The position numbers and the translations under genes were made by a program. Below the pieces are notes generated by a model that saw nothing but the letters and a program-made list of their open reading frames with translations, did no database searches and had not been told where the DNA came from. A stretch of 48,756 nt of DNA, taken from the NCBI RefSeq assembly GCF_023534745.1, contig NZ_JAMHJQ010000025.1:11119-59874 (forward strand), given 5' to 3'. Source of the stretch: Streptomyces sp. 35G-GA-8. Lineage in GTDB: Bacteria > Actinomycetota > Actinomycetes > Streptomycetales > Streptomycetaceae. Below, in pieces: positions 8,952 to 17,046 of the stretch (position 1 is the stretch's first letter; every line of letters begins with the position of its first letter).

Positions 8952-10598
8952 ATGACTTCTCAGACCGTCCCACTCCACGCCCGAAGGCTCTTCCAGGTCG
9001 CCGGGAAGCTCACCGCCGACGCGGTGCCCAAGCTGGCCGACGCCTCCTCCGTCGACCTGCTTGAAGTGCTGCTTCGCGGCGACGTGCCCCCACCCGGACC
9101 GGCGGACGGGAGCGAACAGCTGCGACGGGCCGCCTTCCTCAGTACACGGGGAGAAGCGGCCCGCGGTGCGTACGCGGTCGGTGAAGTGAGCAGGATCAGG
9201 CCCGCCACGCCCTATGGACAGAGCCTTTCCGATCTGCGCCCACGCCTGATCCGCCATCTGAATCACAACAGCCGGTGGCTCGTCCGCGACCCCAGGCGCG
9301 CGCGCCTGCTCCGCGAAGCGGGGGCACACTCCCTCATCGTGCTGCCGCTGACCGTCCGGGACGTGGTCCTCGGTCTGTTCGTTCTGTACCGGCGGCACGA
9401 ATCGAGCCCGTTCAACGAGAACGACCTCCGGGCAGCCGCCCGGCTCGCGGACCGTGCCGCCCAGTGCCTGGAGACCGTCCGCCGTCAGATCGACGAGGAC
9501 GCTCTGGCCCGGCTGCTGCGGCGTTCGGTGCTGCCTGAGCGGCTGCCGCCCCTCAGCGCGCTCGAAGCGGCACACGGCCATGTCCCGGCGGAGGCTTCCA
9601 TCGGGCAGTGGTTCGACGTGCTCCCGCTGTCGAGCGCGCGGGTGGCCCTGGTGGTGGCGAACGCGGGAGGGAAGGGAGTTGACGCCGCCATCGGGATGAC
9701 CCGGCTGCGAGCGGTGATCACCACGCTCTCGGCGCTCGACCTGCGACCCGACGAACTACTCACACACCTGGACAGCACAGTGACTCGCCTCGAACGTCAG
9801 CGCCCGGCCTCGTGCCAGGGCACCCGCGACCGCAATCACGCCGGCACCAGCTGCCTCTACGTGGTCTACGACCCTGTCTCGGAGCGCTGCGTCGCCGCGC
9901 GTGCGGGTGACCTGACGGTGATGGTCGCCCACCCGAACGGCGACGTCACCGCCCCCCGCCTCGCCTCCCACTCCCCCCTGGGCGTCGGCGACCAGCCCTT
10001 CGAGAGCACCGAGTTCGCGGCGCCCCCGGGAAGCACCCTTCTCCTGAACGGGGGCCGCTCCCCCGCACCGGGCCCCCCTGCCGGCCCGACCGCGGAACGA
10101 TTCCGCGAGGCGCTGGCCACATCCGGCCCCGACGTGTCACGACTCCTCGGCCACGTGTTGCGTGGTCTGCGACCGGACCGCGAACCGGCCGTCCTTCTGA
10201 CCCGCACACGGTCTCTGGAGTCCAAGGATGTCGCCGCTCTGACCCTGCCGTCGGATCCCGCCGCCGTCTCCTCCGCCCGCGACTGGGCCGGCCGGCAGCT
10301 GGCGACCTGGACGCTCGACGACCTCGCGGACAGCACCGTCCTGGTGATCAGCGAACTCGTCACGAACGCCATTCGCTACTCCGATGGCCCCATAGGTCTC
10401 CGGCTGATCAAGGACGACCACACGCTGATCTGCGAAGTCTCCGACACCAGTTGCTCGGGCCCGCACAGGCGCCGGCCGAAAGCGACCGAGGAGGGCGGCC
10501 GCGGGTTGTCGATCGTCGGCCAGCTGACCCAGAACCAGGGGACCCGCTACACCACCTCCGGCAAGATCATCTGGACCGAGCAGCCCCTCCCGGCATGA
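8952..10598 (+). CDS. GAF - degenerate SpoIIE phosphatase - HATPase regulator
   Basis: Start chosen at ATG 8952, nine bases after an AGAGG site; an ATG at 8943 overlaps that site. The 548-residue protein has a GAF-like region (about residues 60-180), a SpoIIE/PP2C-like region (about 190-400) and a C-terminal anti-sigma-type ATPase (about 420-548) with SELVTNAIRYS and GGRGLSIVGQL. Such Streptomyces proteins normally dephosphorylate anti-anti-sigma factors and control sigma factors. Here the usual GGDWYD reads IGQWFD and the usual GDVMGHG reads ANAGGKG, so two metal-binding Asp residues are replaced. Phosphatase activity is therefore doubtful, while the ATPase motifs are intact. It could be a dominant binding protein or an anti-sigma kinase. 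Confidence 0.85.
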   Translation: MTSQTVPLHARRLFQVAGKLTADAVPKLADASSVDLLEVLLRGDVPPPGPADGSEQLRRAAFLSTRGEAARGAYAVGEVSRIRPATPYGQSLSDLRPRLIRHLNHNSRWLVRDPRRARLLREAGAHSLIVLPLTVRDVVLGLFVLYRRHESSPFNENDLRAAARLADRAAQCLETVRRQIDEDALARLLRRSVLPERLPPLSALEAAHGHVPAEASIGQWFDVLPLSSARVALVVANAGGKGVDAAIGMTRLRAVITTLSALDLRPDELLTHLDSTVTRLERQRPASCQGTRDRNHAGTSCLYVVYDPVSERCVAARAGDLTVMVAHPNGDVTAPRLASHSPLGVGDQPFESTEFAAPPGSTLLLNGGRSPAPGPPAGPTAERFREALATSGPDVSRLLGHVLRGLRPDREPAVLLTRTRSLESKDVAALTLPSDPAAVSSARDWAGRQLATWTLDDLADSTVLVISELVTNAIRYSDGPIGLRLIKDDHTLICEVSDTSCSGPHRRRPKATEEGGRGLSIVGQLTQNQGTRYTTSGKIIWTEQPLPA

Positions 10599-10638
10599 CG
10601 GCCGCGCCTGGTGGCTCGTTGACCTCGGCACGACACGG

Positions 10639-10671
10639 ACGCGGCCCGGCGGATGATCCGTCGGGCCGCGT
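10639..10671. terminator. bidirectional hairpin terminator
   Basis: A 16-base arm (10639-10654) pairs with 10656-10671 with a single G-T wobble. It lies between the convergent ends of the GAF/SpoIIE-like gene and the PTS IIC gene, where a shared terminator is expected. There is no long U-run, as is common in Streptomyces. Confidence 0.7.
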
Positions 10672-10700
10672 CGGCTGTTGCCAAATGGCCGGTTAGCAGG

Positions 10701-12092
10701 TCAGACGGTCGATCGCTGCTCCGGCGCCGGGGCGGCCGCGGTCCTGGCCTTCTCGCGGCGGGTGGCCACGGCGCTGCCGACGAAGACGGCGGCCAGCGAG
10801 GCGAGGATCAGGACGATGACGGCGGCGTGGCCCCAGCGTACGGCGCTGCCGAGGAGGAATCCGGAGACCCCGAAGTCGGCGTCGGAGAAGGTGGAGTTGG
10901 CCAGGCCGACGTCGCCCAGGAAGGGCAGGACGAGCAGCGGCAGGAAGGTGATCATCAGGCCGTTGGCCATGGCGCCGAGCACGGCCCCGCGCCTGCCGCC
11001 GGTCGCGTTGCCGATGACGCCGGAGGCGGCGCCGGTCATGAAGTGGGCGACGATGCCCGGGATGATGATCGTCCCGCCGATGGCGACGAGGACACCCATG
11101 CCGATGAGACCGCCGACGAAGCTGGACAGGAAGCCGATCAGGACGGCGTTCGGGGCGAAGGTGAAGACGATCGGGACATCGAGCGCGGGCTTGGCGCTGG
11201 GGACCAGCTTCTCGGAGATGCCCTTGAACGCGGGGATGATCTCGGCGAGGACGACCCGGACGCCGGCCAGGATGATGAAGACACCGGCGGAGAACTTACC
11301 GGCCTGCATGACCGCCCAGAGCAGGAACCACTGGCCGCCGCTGAGCTTGTCCTCCACGTATCCGGCCCCGGCCACCAGCGTCACGAGCAGGTAGATGACG
11401 CCCATGGACACGGCGATGACGACAGTGGTGTCCCGCAGGAAGCCGAGCCCCTTGGGGATCTTCAGGTCCTCGGTGGACTTCCTGGTGTCGCCCGCGAGCT
11501 TGCCGACCAGGCCACTGGTGGCGATGCCGAAGTTACCGGTGTGGCCGAGGGCCACGTTGTCCTGCTGGGTGACCCTCCGCATCCAGGGCTGCACCAGGGC
11601 GGGCGAGAGAGTGGTGATCAGGCCTTCGGCGAGGGAGCCCCAGAGCACGGTCTGCCAGGTGCTGAATCCATTGGCTATCAGAATCACGGCGATCATCGCG
11701 GACAGATAGAGCGCGACGTGTCCGGACATGTAGATGAACTTGAACCGGGTGAAGCGCGCCAGCAGTACGTTCACGATCATGCCGAAGAAGAAGATCAGCG
11801 CGGCCTGGGAACCGTAGTCCGTGAGGACCTTGCCGACGATGGCCTCGTTGTTCGGCACAACGCCCTGGACGCCGAAGGCGTGCTGGAACATGTCCCCGAA
11901 GGGCGTCAGGGCGTCGGACACGACACCCGCGCCCGCGGCCAGGACCAGGAAGCCGACGAACGCCTTGATCGTTCCCTTGAGCGTGTCGGAGAGGGACTTG
12001 CGCTGGAGCACGAGCCCCAGCAGAGCGATCAGTCCGATGATGACCGACGGCTCTCTGAAGATGTCGAGCAGGGTATTCAGAACGCTGTTCAC
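10701..12092 (-). CDS. ulaA: PTS ascorbate-type permease, subunit IIC
   Basis: A 463-residue membrane protein of the SgaT/UlaA family, with about ten hydrophobic segments, the early FGDMFQHAFGVQGVVPNNEA loop and the glycine-rich segment IGNATGGRRGAVLGA. It would carry sugar across the membrane while IIB (12392-12673) and IIA (12670-13125) pass phosphate to it. The start is placed at GTG 12092 (VNSVLNTLL), preceded by an AGAGG site, rather than the longer frame. Family members carry L-ascorbate or related sugars. No ascorbate-6-phosphate lactonase or other catabolic ula gene lies nearby, and the adjacent transketolase suggests that the imported substrate enters pentose phosphate chemistry. The symbol marks the family, not a proven substrate. 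Confidence 0.85.
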   Translation of the reverse strand: MNSVLNTLLDIFREPSVIIGLIALLGLVLQRKSLSDTLKGTIKAFVGFLVLAAGAGVVSDALTPFGDMFQHAFGVQGVVPNNEAIVGKVLTDYGSQAALIFFFGMIVNVLLARFTRFKFIYMSGHVALYLSAMIAVILIANGFSTWQTVLWGSLAEGLITTLSPALVQPWMRRVTQQDNVALGHTGNFGIATSGLVGKLAGDTRKSTEDLKIPKGLGFLRDTTVVIAVSMGVIYLLVTLVAGAGYVEDKLSGGQWFLLWAVMQAGKFSAGVFIILAGVRVVLAEIIPAFKGISEKLVPSAKPALDVPIVFTFAPNAVLIGFLSSFVGGLIGMGVLVAIGGTIIIPGIVAHFMTGAASGVIGNATGGRRGAVLGAMANGLMITFLPLLVLPFLGDVGLANSTFSDADFGVSGFLLGSAVRWGHAAVIVLILASLAAVFVGSAVATRREKARTAAAPAPEQRSTV

Positions 12093-12391
12093 TGGGCAAC
12101 GCCTCTCTACGGGCATGTCTACGGGCACGACAGGGCCGCGGTCGCTGTGGTGATGGGCTGCGGTGATCCACAGCGGGGCAGGACGTCGGCGGTAGAGTCC
12201 CGCCGCCCTGGCCTGCGTCGCGCGTGGGCTCCCTCAGCGGGGCGGACGCGCGGGCGGGTGGGCGTCTTCGGACGTTCCTGAGCGGTGGTGAATGAGGGGG
12301 CTTGGGCGGTACCACCAGTGCGGGCGGTACGGGTGGTGCGGGCAGTGCGGGTGGTGCCGGTGGTAGTACAGGACGGGACGTCAGGCCGCGG
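12093..12391. other. intergenic stretch within the PTS operon, with a G/T-rich simple repeat
   Basis: About 300 bases separate IIB and IIC, unusual for a tight PTS operon. Positions 12318-12366 are a degenerate repeat of GGGTGGTGC-like units on the plus strand (C/A-rich on the transcribed strand). No gene is supported. It may limit read-through from IIA-IIB into IIC. Confidence 0.5.
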
Positions 12392-12673
12392 TCAGAGGAG
12401 ACCGTGGCGAGCGGCCGCGGACTTCACCGCGTCGCGCAGTTCGTCCTTGTCGATGATGCTGTTCAGGACCACGACATCGCCGAGTCCGGCCGCGGCGTCC
12501 TCCAGGTCCTTGGCGACGAAGAAGACGTCGGCGCTCTCCGGTCCGGCCGAGCTGATGTCGCTGTGCTCCACCGTGACATCCGGGAGCTGAAGCTCACGGA
12601 CGATGTCCTCGATGTTCATACGCACCATGAAACTGCTGCCGAGTCCGGTGCTGCACATGGCCAGGAACTTCAT
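12392..12673 (-). CDS. ulaB: PTS ascorbate-type subunit IIB
   Basis: A 93-residue cytoplasmic phosphocarrier. The active cysteine is Cys7 in the loop CSTGLGSS, and the rest (VTVEHSDISS, ADVFFVAKDL) fits the IIB lactose/ascorbate-type fold. Its start overlaps the IIA stop by four bases (ATGA), so the two are translationally coupled. It takes phosphate from IIA and hands it to the sugar bound to IIC. Confidence 0.9.
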   Translation of the reverse strand: MKFLAMCSTGLGSSFMVRMNIEDIVRELQLPDVTVEHSDISSAGPESADVFFVAKDLEDAAAGLGDVVVLNSIIDKDELRDAVKSAAARHGLL

Positions 12674-13125
12674 CGGGTCTCCTCGAATCGGGTGATCAAC
12701 TTGGTGACACGGGCGGCGGACCGCGCGTCGCGCAACGCTTCACGTGTCTCCGCGTCCGACAGGATGCGGGCGAGTGACGCCATGGCGCCGGTGTGCGCGA
12801 CGGCGTCGACCGCCGCGAAACAGAAGTAGAGGTCGACGGAGTGCTCCGGCTGGTCGAGCAGCGGCGCGGGCTCGGTCAGCCGGAGCATGGAGAGGGCGGT
12901 GCGGACAGCGCCGCTCTCGGGACGGGCGTGGGCGAGCGCGATTCCGTAACCGAGGTCGATGTACGTGCCGCCGGCGGCGATCGAGTCGATCATGGCGTCC
13001 ACATAGCCGGAGGTGATGTCACCGGCGGCGAGGAGAGGTTCCGCGACCTGGGTCACGGCCTGTCGCCAGGTCAGGTGGTCGGTGGAGAAACGTATCTTCT
13101 CCTCGGTCAGCAGTTCGCTGAGCAT
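12670..13125 (-). CDS. ulaC: PTS mannitol/fructose/ascorbate-type subunit IIA
   Basis: A 151-residue IIA protein of the fructose/mannitol/ascorbate type. The phospho-acceptor is His66 in GIALAHARPE, and the preceding ALL-AAG-ITSGYVDAMI pattern is typical. The start is placed at ATG 13125 (MLSELL), which has a GGAGAG ribosome site; the longer open frame upstream runs into the GntR gene and is not supported. It is the first structural gene after the GntR regulator and receives phosphate from HPr. Confidence 0.85.
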   Translation of the reverse strand: MLSELLTEEKIRFSTDHLTWRQAVTQVAEPLLAAGDITSGYVDAMIDSIAAGGTYIDLGYGIALAHARPESGAVRTALSMLRLTEPAPLLDQPEHSVDLYFCFAAVDAVAHTGAMASLARILSDAETREALRDARSAARVTKLITRFEETR

Positions 13126-13166
13126 GTGCGCTCTCCGTACGTCGCGAGATGGGGGTGGGGCCGGGC

Positions 13167-13895
13167 CTACTCGGCGTCGGCGATGATGTCGAAGGACAGT
13201 TCGGCGGTCTCCGGCAGGAACTTCGACGTCCCGTGGATGACGGGCTTGCGATTGAGGTCGAAGACCCTGGAGGTCGCCAGCAGGAGCGGCGAGCCAACCG
13301 CCACGCCCAGCAATTCGGCCTCCCGTCCGTCGCACTCGTGCAGTCCGACGACGATCTCGTTTCTGGCGAGCAGCACATCGTGGTGCGCCCGCAGGTAGGC
13401 GTAGAGAGAGGTGGCGGAGAAGTCCGCCGTCCGCACGTCCGGGAACCGCTCCTCCTCCACGTACGACTCCGCGAGGTGGTGCACGGCCCCGTTCACCCGG
13501 CGCAGCCGCTCCAGCCGGACGACGGACGTCGCGGGGCTGATGTCGAGGGCCGCCGCCAGTCGGGCGCCCGCCCGCGTCCGCTCCTGGGCGAGCACTTCCG
13601 AGGTGACGGTGTGCCCCTGACGGCTCATCTGGGTGAAGAAGCCCGTGACCTCGCTGACGAACCGTTCGCGGTGCTTCAGCGCGTAGCGGGGCCGGGTGAC
13701 GAAGGTGCCGCGTCCCTGCTCACGGATGAGATGTCCGTCATTGACCAATTCGTCGACCGCGCGGCGCAGTGTGATGCGGCTCACCGCGTACTCCTCGCAC
13801 AGCGCCGCCTCGGGTGGCAGTCGCCCGCCGACGGGGAGACCGCTCACCCGGAGCAGCAAATGGTCGCGCACCTGTGCGTACTTGTGCTCGGCCAT
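13167..13895 (-). CDS. GntR-family (HutC/UTRA type) transcriptional regulator
   Basis: A 242-residue regulator. The N-terminal winged helix (residues 1-70) has PPEAALCEEYAVSRITLRRA and the wing LIREQGRGTFV; the C-terminal UTRA domain (about 90-240) binds a small effector, usually a sugar phosphate. The start is ATG 13895 with a GAGGAGA site. It heads the PTS operon and diverges from transketolase. Two copies of a perfect palindrome in the intergenic region are its likely operators, so it probably represses both directions and its own gene until the transported sugar phosphate appears. Confidence 0.9.
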   Translation of the reverse strand: MAEHKYAQVRDHLLLRVSGLPVGGRLPPEAALCEEYAVSRITLRRAVDELVNDGHLIREQGRGTFVTRPRYALKHRERFVSEVTGFFTQMSRQGHTVTSEVLAQERTRAGARLAAALDISPATSVVRLERLRRVNGAVHHLAESYVEEERFPDVRTADFSATSLYAYLRAHHDVLLARNEIVVGLHECDGREAELLGVAVGSPLLLATSRVFDLNRKPVIHGTSKFLPETAELSFDIIADAE

Positions 13896-13931
13896 GCGTG
13901 GTCTCCTCATCGAGTCCGTGTGTCGTCAAGA

Positions 13932-13943
13932 CGTCATGATGAC
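13932..13943. promoter_or_regulatory. GntR operator, copy 1
   Basis: Sequence CGTCATGATGAC contains the perfect palindrome GTCAT-G-ATGAC, 37 bases upstream of the GntR start. An inverted exact copy lies at 14064-14075. Inferred as the binding site of the adjacent GntR regulator. Confidence 0.7.
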
Positions 13944-14063
13944 TAGAAGCCCAGTGGACGTCAATAGGCAATCTCCACGTCACACTCACGACTCCGATCA
14001 GGCCTGGACCATCGCAGTCTCCTGCCACAAGGGCCGATGGGCTCATGGGTTACGTTGTGCGAA

Positions 14064-14075
14064 GTCATCATGACG
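14064..14075. promoter_or_regulatory. GntR operator, copy 2
   Basis: Sequence GTCATCATGACG is the exact reverse complement of copy 1. It ends 22 bases before the transketolase GTG, where bound repressor would block the transketolase promoter. Confidence 0.7.
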
Positions 14076-14097
14076 ACATGATCTATGAGGAGCTGCC

Positions 14098-16215
14098 GTG
14101 ACCGCCACACCCACGCGGACGACCACCGCGACCGTCACCGCCCCCGTGTTCGGCGACCTGGACCGACGGGCCGTCGCGGTGGCCCGCGCCCTGGCGATGG
14201 ACGCCGTCGAGACGGCCGGCTCCGGCCATCCCGGCACGGCGATGGCGCTGGCTCCCGTCGCCCACCTGCTGTTTCAGCGGCACATACGGCACGACCCCGC
14301 GGATGCCGGATGGGAGGGCCGCGACCGGTTCGTGCTCTCCTGCGGGCACGCGAGCATCCTGCAGTACACGCAGCTCTACCTGACCGGTTACGGCCTCGGC
14401 CTGGAGGATCTGCGACGCTTCCGGCAGCTCGGCTCCCTCACACCGGGACACCCCGAACTGGGCCACACCACCGGCGTCGAGACGACGACAGGGCCGCTCG
14501 GCCAGGGCGTCGCCACCGCCGTCGGCATGGCCATGGCGCTCAAGCGGGACGAGGGCCGGCTGACCGGCGGCGGCGCCGCGGCGGGCGCCGAGCTCACCGC
14601 CGGGATGCCCGTCCGTACGGTGTGGGTGCTGTGCTCCGACGGTGACCTCCAGGAGGGCATCTCGTACGAGGCCGGGGCGCTGGCCGGGCGGCACCGGCTG
14701 GACAACCTCGTCGTGGTCTGGGACGACAACAGCATCCAGATCGAGGGCTCCACGGATCTGACGACCCGTGAGGACACCGCGGCCCGGTTCGCCGCGCAGG
14801 GCTGGTTCGTACAGACCGTGGGACTCGGCGCGGACGGCGACATCGACACCGACGCGCTCGACGGCGCGCTGTCCACCGCTCAGGCGCACCACGGCCGGCC
14901 GAGCCTGATCGTACTGAAGTCGCGGATAGCCTGGCCCGCGCCGAACGCCACCGGCACCGCGGCCTCGCACGGCGCTCCTCTGGGGGTGGCCGAAGTCGCG
15001 GCCACCAAGGCGCTGTTGGGCGTCGCCGACGAGCCGTTCACCGTGCCGGCCGACGTTCTGGAGCACACCAGGGCCGCACGGGGACGCGGGGCCGAACTGC
15101 ACCGCGCCTGGGACAAGGCACTGGCCGAGTGGGAGCTGGCGCATCCCGGACTCGCCGCCGCCCGCGCCCGCGCGATCCGCCCGCTCGATCCGGCCGAGGC
15201 CGCCGACGCGCTGCCGGTCTTCGAGCCCGGCGCCCGCGTCGCGCCCCGCGACGCGTCCGGCACGGTCATCCAGGCGCTGGCCGAGCGACTGCCGCGCCTG
15301 TGGGGCGGCTCCGCCGACCTGGGCGACAGCAACCGCACGACCATCGGCTCCGGCGGCTCCTTCCTCCCCGCCGACGAGGGCGCCGGGCACGGGCTGAATG
15401 GCCGCAACATCCACTGGGGTGTGCGCGAGCACGCGATGGCCGCCGCGCTGAACGGCATCGCCCTGGTCGGTTATGACACTCCCTTCGCCGGCACCTTCCT
15501 GGTGTTCAGCGACTACGAGCGGCCGTCCCTGCGACTCGCCTCCCTCATGCGGCTGCCCGTTGTGCATGTCTGGACGCACGACTCCGTGGCGCTCGGCGCC
15601 GACGGCCCCACCCACCAGCCGGTCGAGCACCTCGCCTCGCTCCGTGCCATGCCGGGTCTGTCGGTCGTACGCCCGGCCGATGCGGCCGAGACCGCCGCCG
15701 CCTGGCTCGCCGCCCTCGGCCGCCCGGGCCCGGTCGGGCTTGTGCTGGCCCGCCAGGCGCTGCCCGTGCTGCCGACGGCCACCGACGCGGTACGCACGGG
15801 TGTGGCGCGTGGTGCGTACGTGGTCGCCGGCGCCGGGGACCCCGATGGCGCCGTGGATGTACTGCTGCTGGCCAGCGGCAGCGAGGTGTCGCTCGCGCTC
15901 AGCGCGCGGGAGACTCTCGCCGGACGCGGAATCACCGCCCGGGTCGTCTCCGTACCGTGCAAGGAGTGGTTCGCCGAGCAGGACGCCGCGTACCGGGACG
16001 CGGTGCTTCCCCCGGCCGTCCGTGCCCGCGTCGTGGTCGAGGCGGCGTCCGTCTTCGGCTGGCACGATCTGCTCGGTGACGCCGGACGAGCCGTGACCGT
16101 CGACGGGTTCGGCACCTCTGCCTCCGCCTCCGATGCGATGACCGCGATGGGTATGACCGAGGAGGCCGTCGTGGCGGCCGCCCTGGAGTCCCTGGGCCTG
16201 GCCGGGCCCCGCTGA
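14098..16215 (+). CDS. tkt: transketolase
   Basis: A 705-residue thiamine-diphosphate enzyme of the pentose phosphate pathway that moves two-carbon units between sugar phosphates. Visible motifs are AGSGHPGTAMALAP near the N-terminus, the TPP-binding segment CSDGDLQEGISYEA ending in DDN, TDLTTRED, the RVGVREHAM-like segment WGVREHAMAA with its catalytic Glu, and HDSVALGADGPTHQP. It starts at GTG 14098 after a GAGGAG site. It diverges from the GntR-PTS operon and shares its operators. An extra 17-residue Thr-rich N-terminus precedes the core. It is likely a dedicated second copy for growth on the PTS substrate; a housekeeping copy should lie elsewhere. Confidence 0.93.
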   Translation: MTATPTRTTTATVTAPVFGDLDRRAVAVARALAMDAVETAGSGHPGTAMALAPVAHLLFQRHIRHDPADAGWEGRDRFVLSCGHASILQYTQLYLTGYGLGLEDLRRFRQLGSLTPGHPELGHTTGVETTTGPLGQGVATAVGMAMALKRDEGRLTGGGAAAGAELTAGMPVRTVWVLCSDGDLQEGISYEAGALAGRHRLDNLVVVWDDNSIQIEGSTDLTTREDTAARFAAQGWFVQTVGLGADGDIDTDALDGALSTAQAHHGRPSLIVLKSRIAWPAPNATGTAASHGAPLGVAEVAATKALLGVADEPFTVPADVLEHTRAARGRGAELHRAWDKALAEWELAHPGLAAARARAIRPLDPAEAADALPVFEPGARVAPRDASGTVIQALAERLPRLWGGSADLGDSNRTTIGSGGSFLPADEGAGHGLNGRNIHWGVREHAMAAALNGIALVGYDTPFAGTFLVFSDYERPSLRLASLMRLPVVHVWTHDSVALGADGPTHQPVEHLASLRAMPGLSVVRPADAAETAAAWLAALGRPGPVGLVLARQALPVLPTATDAVRTGVARGAYVVAGAGDPDGAVDVLLLASGSEVSLALSARETLAGRGITARVVSVPCKEWFAEQDAAYRDAVLPPAVRARVVVEAASVFGWHDLLGDAGRAVTVDGFGTSASASDAMTAMGMTEEAVVAAALESLGLAGPR

Positions 16216-16318
16216 ACACGGTGCCGTACGGCGTCGAGGACGGCCGGTCCCGGGCAGGCCGGGAGCTCCCGCGCCCTGGGGGGTGTGGCAGACCCTTCCT
16301 GCGCCTTTTGCGCGAGCC

Positions 16319-16324
16319 TAACGT
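16319..16324 (+). promoter_or_regulatory. -10 box of a leaderless gene
   Basis: TAACGT ends six bases before the ATG at 16331, which has no ribosome site. The same arrangement occurs before the XRE gene at 17959. This is the usual layout of Streptomyces leaderless transcripts. Confidence 0.5.
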
Positions 16325-16330
16325 CGAGTC

Positions 16331-16798
16331 ATGGACGATGAGCGATTGATCGCGGATCTGCACGGCAGATGGGTAGGCGGCTGGGAGCGCGACGAGGGGG
16401 ACGCGCCGTTCGACTTCCGGCGCGTCTTCGGAGAGTTCTACGACTTCGGCTCTCCTGACCTCCGCCTCTACGACGATTTCGACCCCGGGCAGCGTGTCGC
16501 GACAACAGCCGCCGGCTACGGCTCGATCTGGGAGCCCCATTTCGACCGGATGATCTCCGCTCACCATGCCGTGGACGACGGCCCGCATGTCATCGCGAGC
16601 CGCGATCTGGCCGCGTCCACCCTGGTGTTCGTCGCGCGGATCACCACGCCTGACGGTGTCACGGACATCCGTACCACCACCTCGCTGGTCTGGCGTCGAA
16701 GGCCGGAGGGGTGGCGGATCGTCCGCGAACACAACTCGACCCGGATTCTGCCCGCGGGGGACCTGGACGGAAGGCTGCCGGGGTACGAGGCAGGCTGA
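16331..16798 (+). CDS. SnoaL/NTF2-like protein
   Basis: A 155-residue single-domain protein with the cone-shaped NTF2 pattern: an N-terminal helix (DDERLIADLHGRWVGGWERD), a middle strand and helix region, and a final strand pair ending SLVWRRRPEGWRIVREHNS. This last motif is typical of DUF4440/SnoaL-like proteins. Family members range from polyketide cyclases and isomerases to binding proteins, and no catalytic residue can be assigned here. It appears to be a single leaderless gene. It stands alone between transketolase and the convergent SDR gene. Confidence 0.75.
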   Translation: MDDERLIADLHGRWVGGWERDEGDAPFDFRRVFGEFYDFGSPDLRLYDDFDPGQRVATTAAGYGSIWEPHFDRMISAHHAVDDGPHVIASRDLAASTLVFVARITTPDGVTDIRTTTSLVWRRRPEGWRIVREHNSTRILPAGDLDGRLPGYEAG

Positions 16799-16882
16799 CC
16801 CCGTACACCGGCTCGGTCCTGAGAGGGGCCTCGCCCGGCCTGTGCCGGTTCCCGCACCGCGCGTCGGCCGGGTGACCGGGCG

Positions 16883-16920
16883 CTGACGGACCTTGTCCGG
16901 TATCGGACAAGGTCCGTCAG
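16883..16920. terminator. perfect 17-bp hairpin, probable bidirectional terminator
   Basis: Arms 16883-16899 and 16904-16920 are perfectly complementary around the loop GTAT. It sits between two convergent genes, which fits a shared terminator. No U-run follows on either strand. Confidence 0.65.
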
Positions 16921-17046
16921 GCGGTGCGGGGGTCTGCCGGCTGCGTGATGCGCGGGCCATCGGCTTCGCACCTCGCCGGTGGCGACCGCGCAGGCCCGGT
17001 GTCGTACCGCGGTGTCTTCCGCCCCCGGCCCGCCCTTCTCGGTCTC

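Noticed and set aside
10653-12281. Long plus-strand open frame (about 540 codons) opposite the PTS IIC gene
   Set aside because: It reads as repetitive Asp/Gly/Glu/His-rich sequence, the usual mirror of a high-GC membrane protein gene. The IIC frame has clear family motifs and a ribosome site.
12318-12366. G/T-rich repeat as a CRISPR or binding array
   Set aside because: Units are short, degenerate and without spacers; it looks like simple-sequence DNA.
14083-16065. Minus-strand open frame of 660 codons opposite transketolase
   Set aside because: Composition is unnatural (Gly/Arg/Val-rich without motifs) and it is a reflection of codon bias in transketolase.
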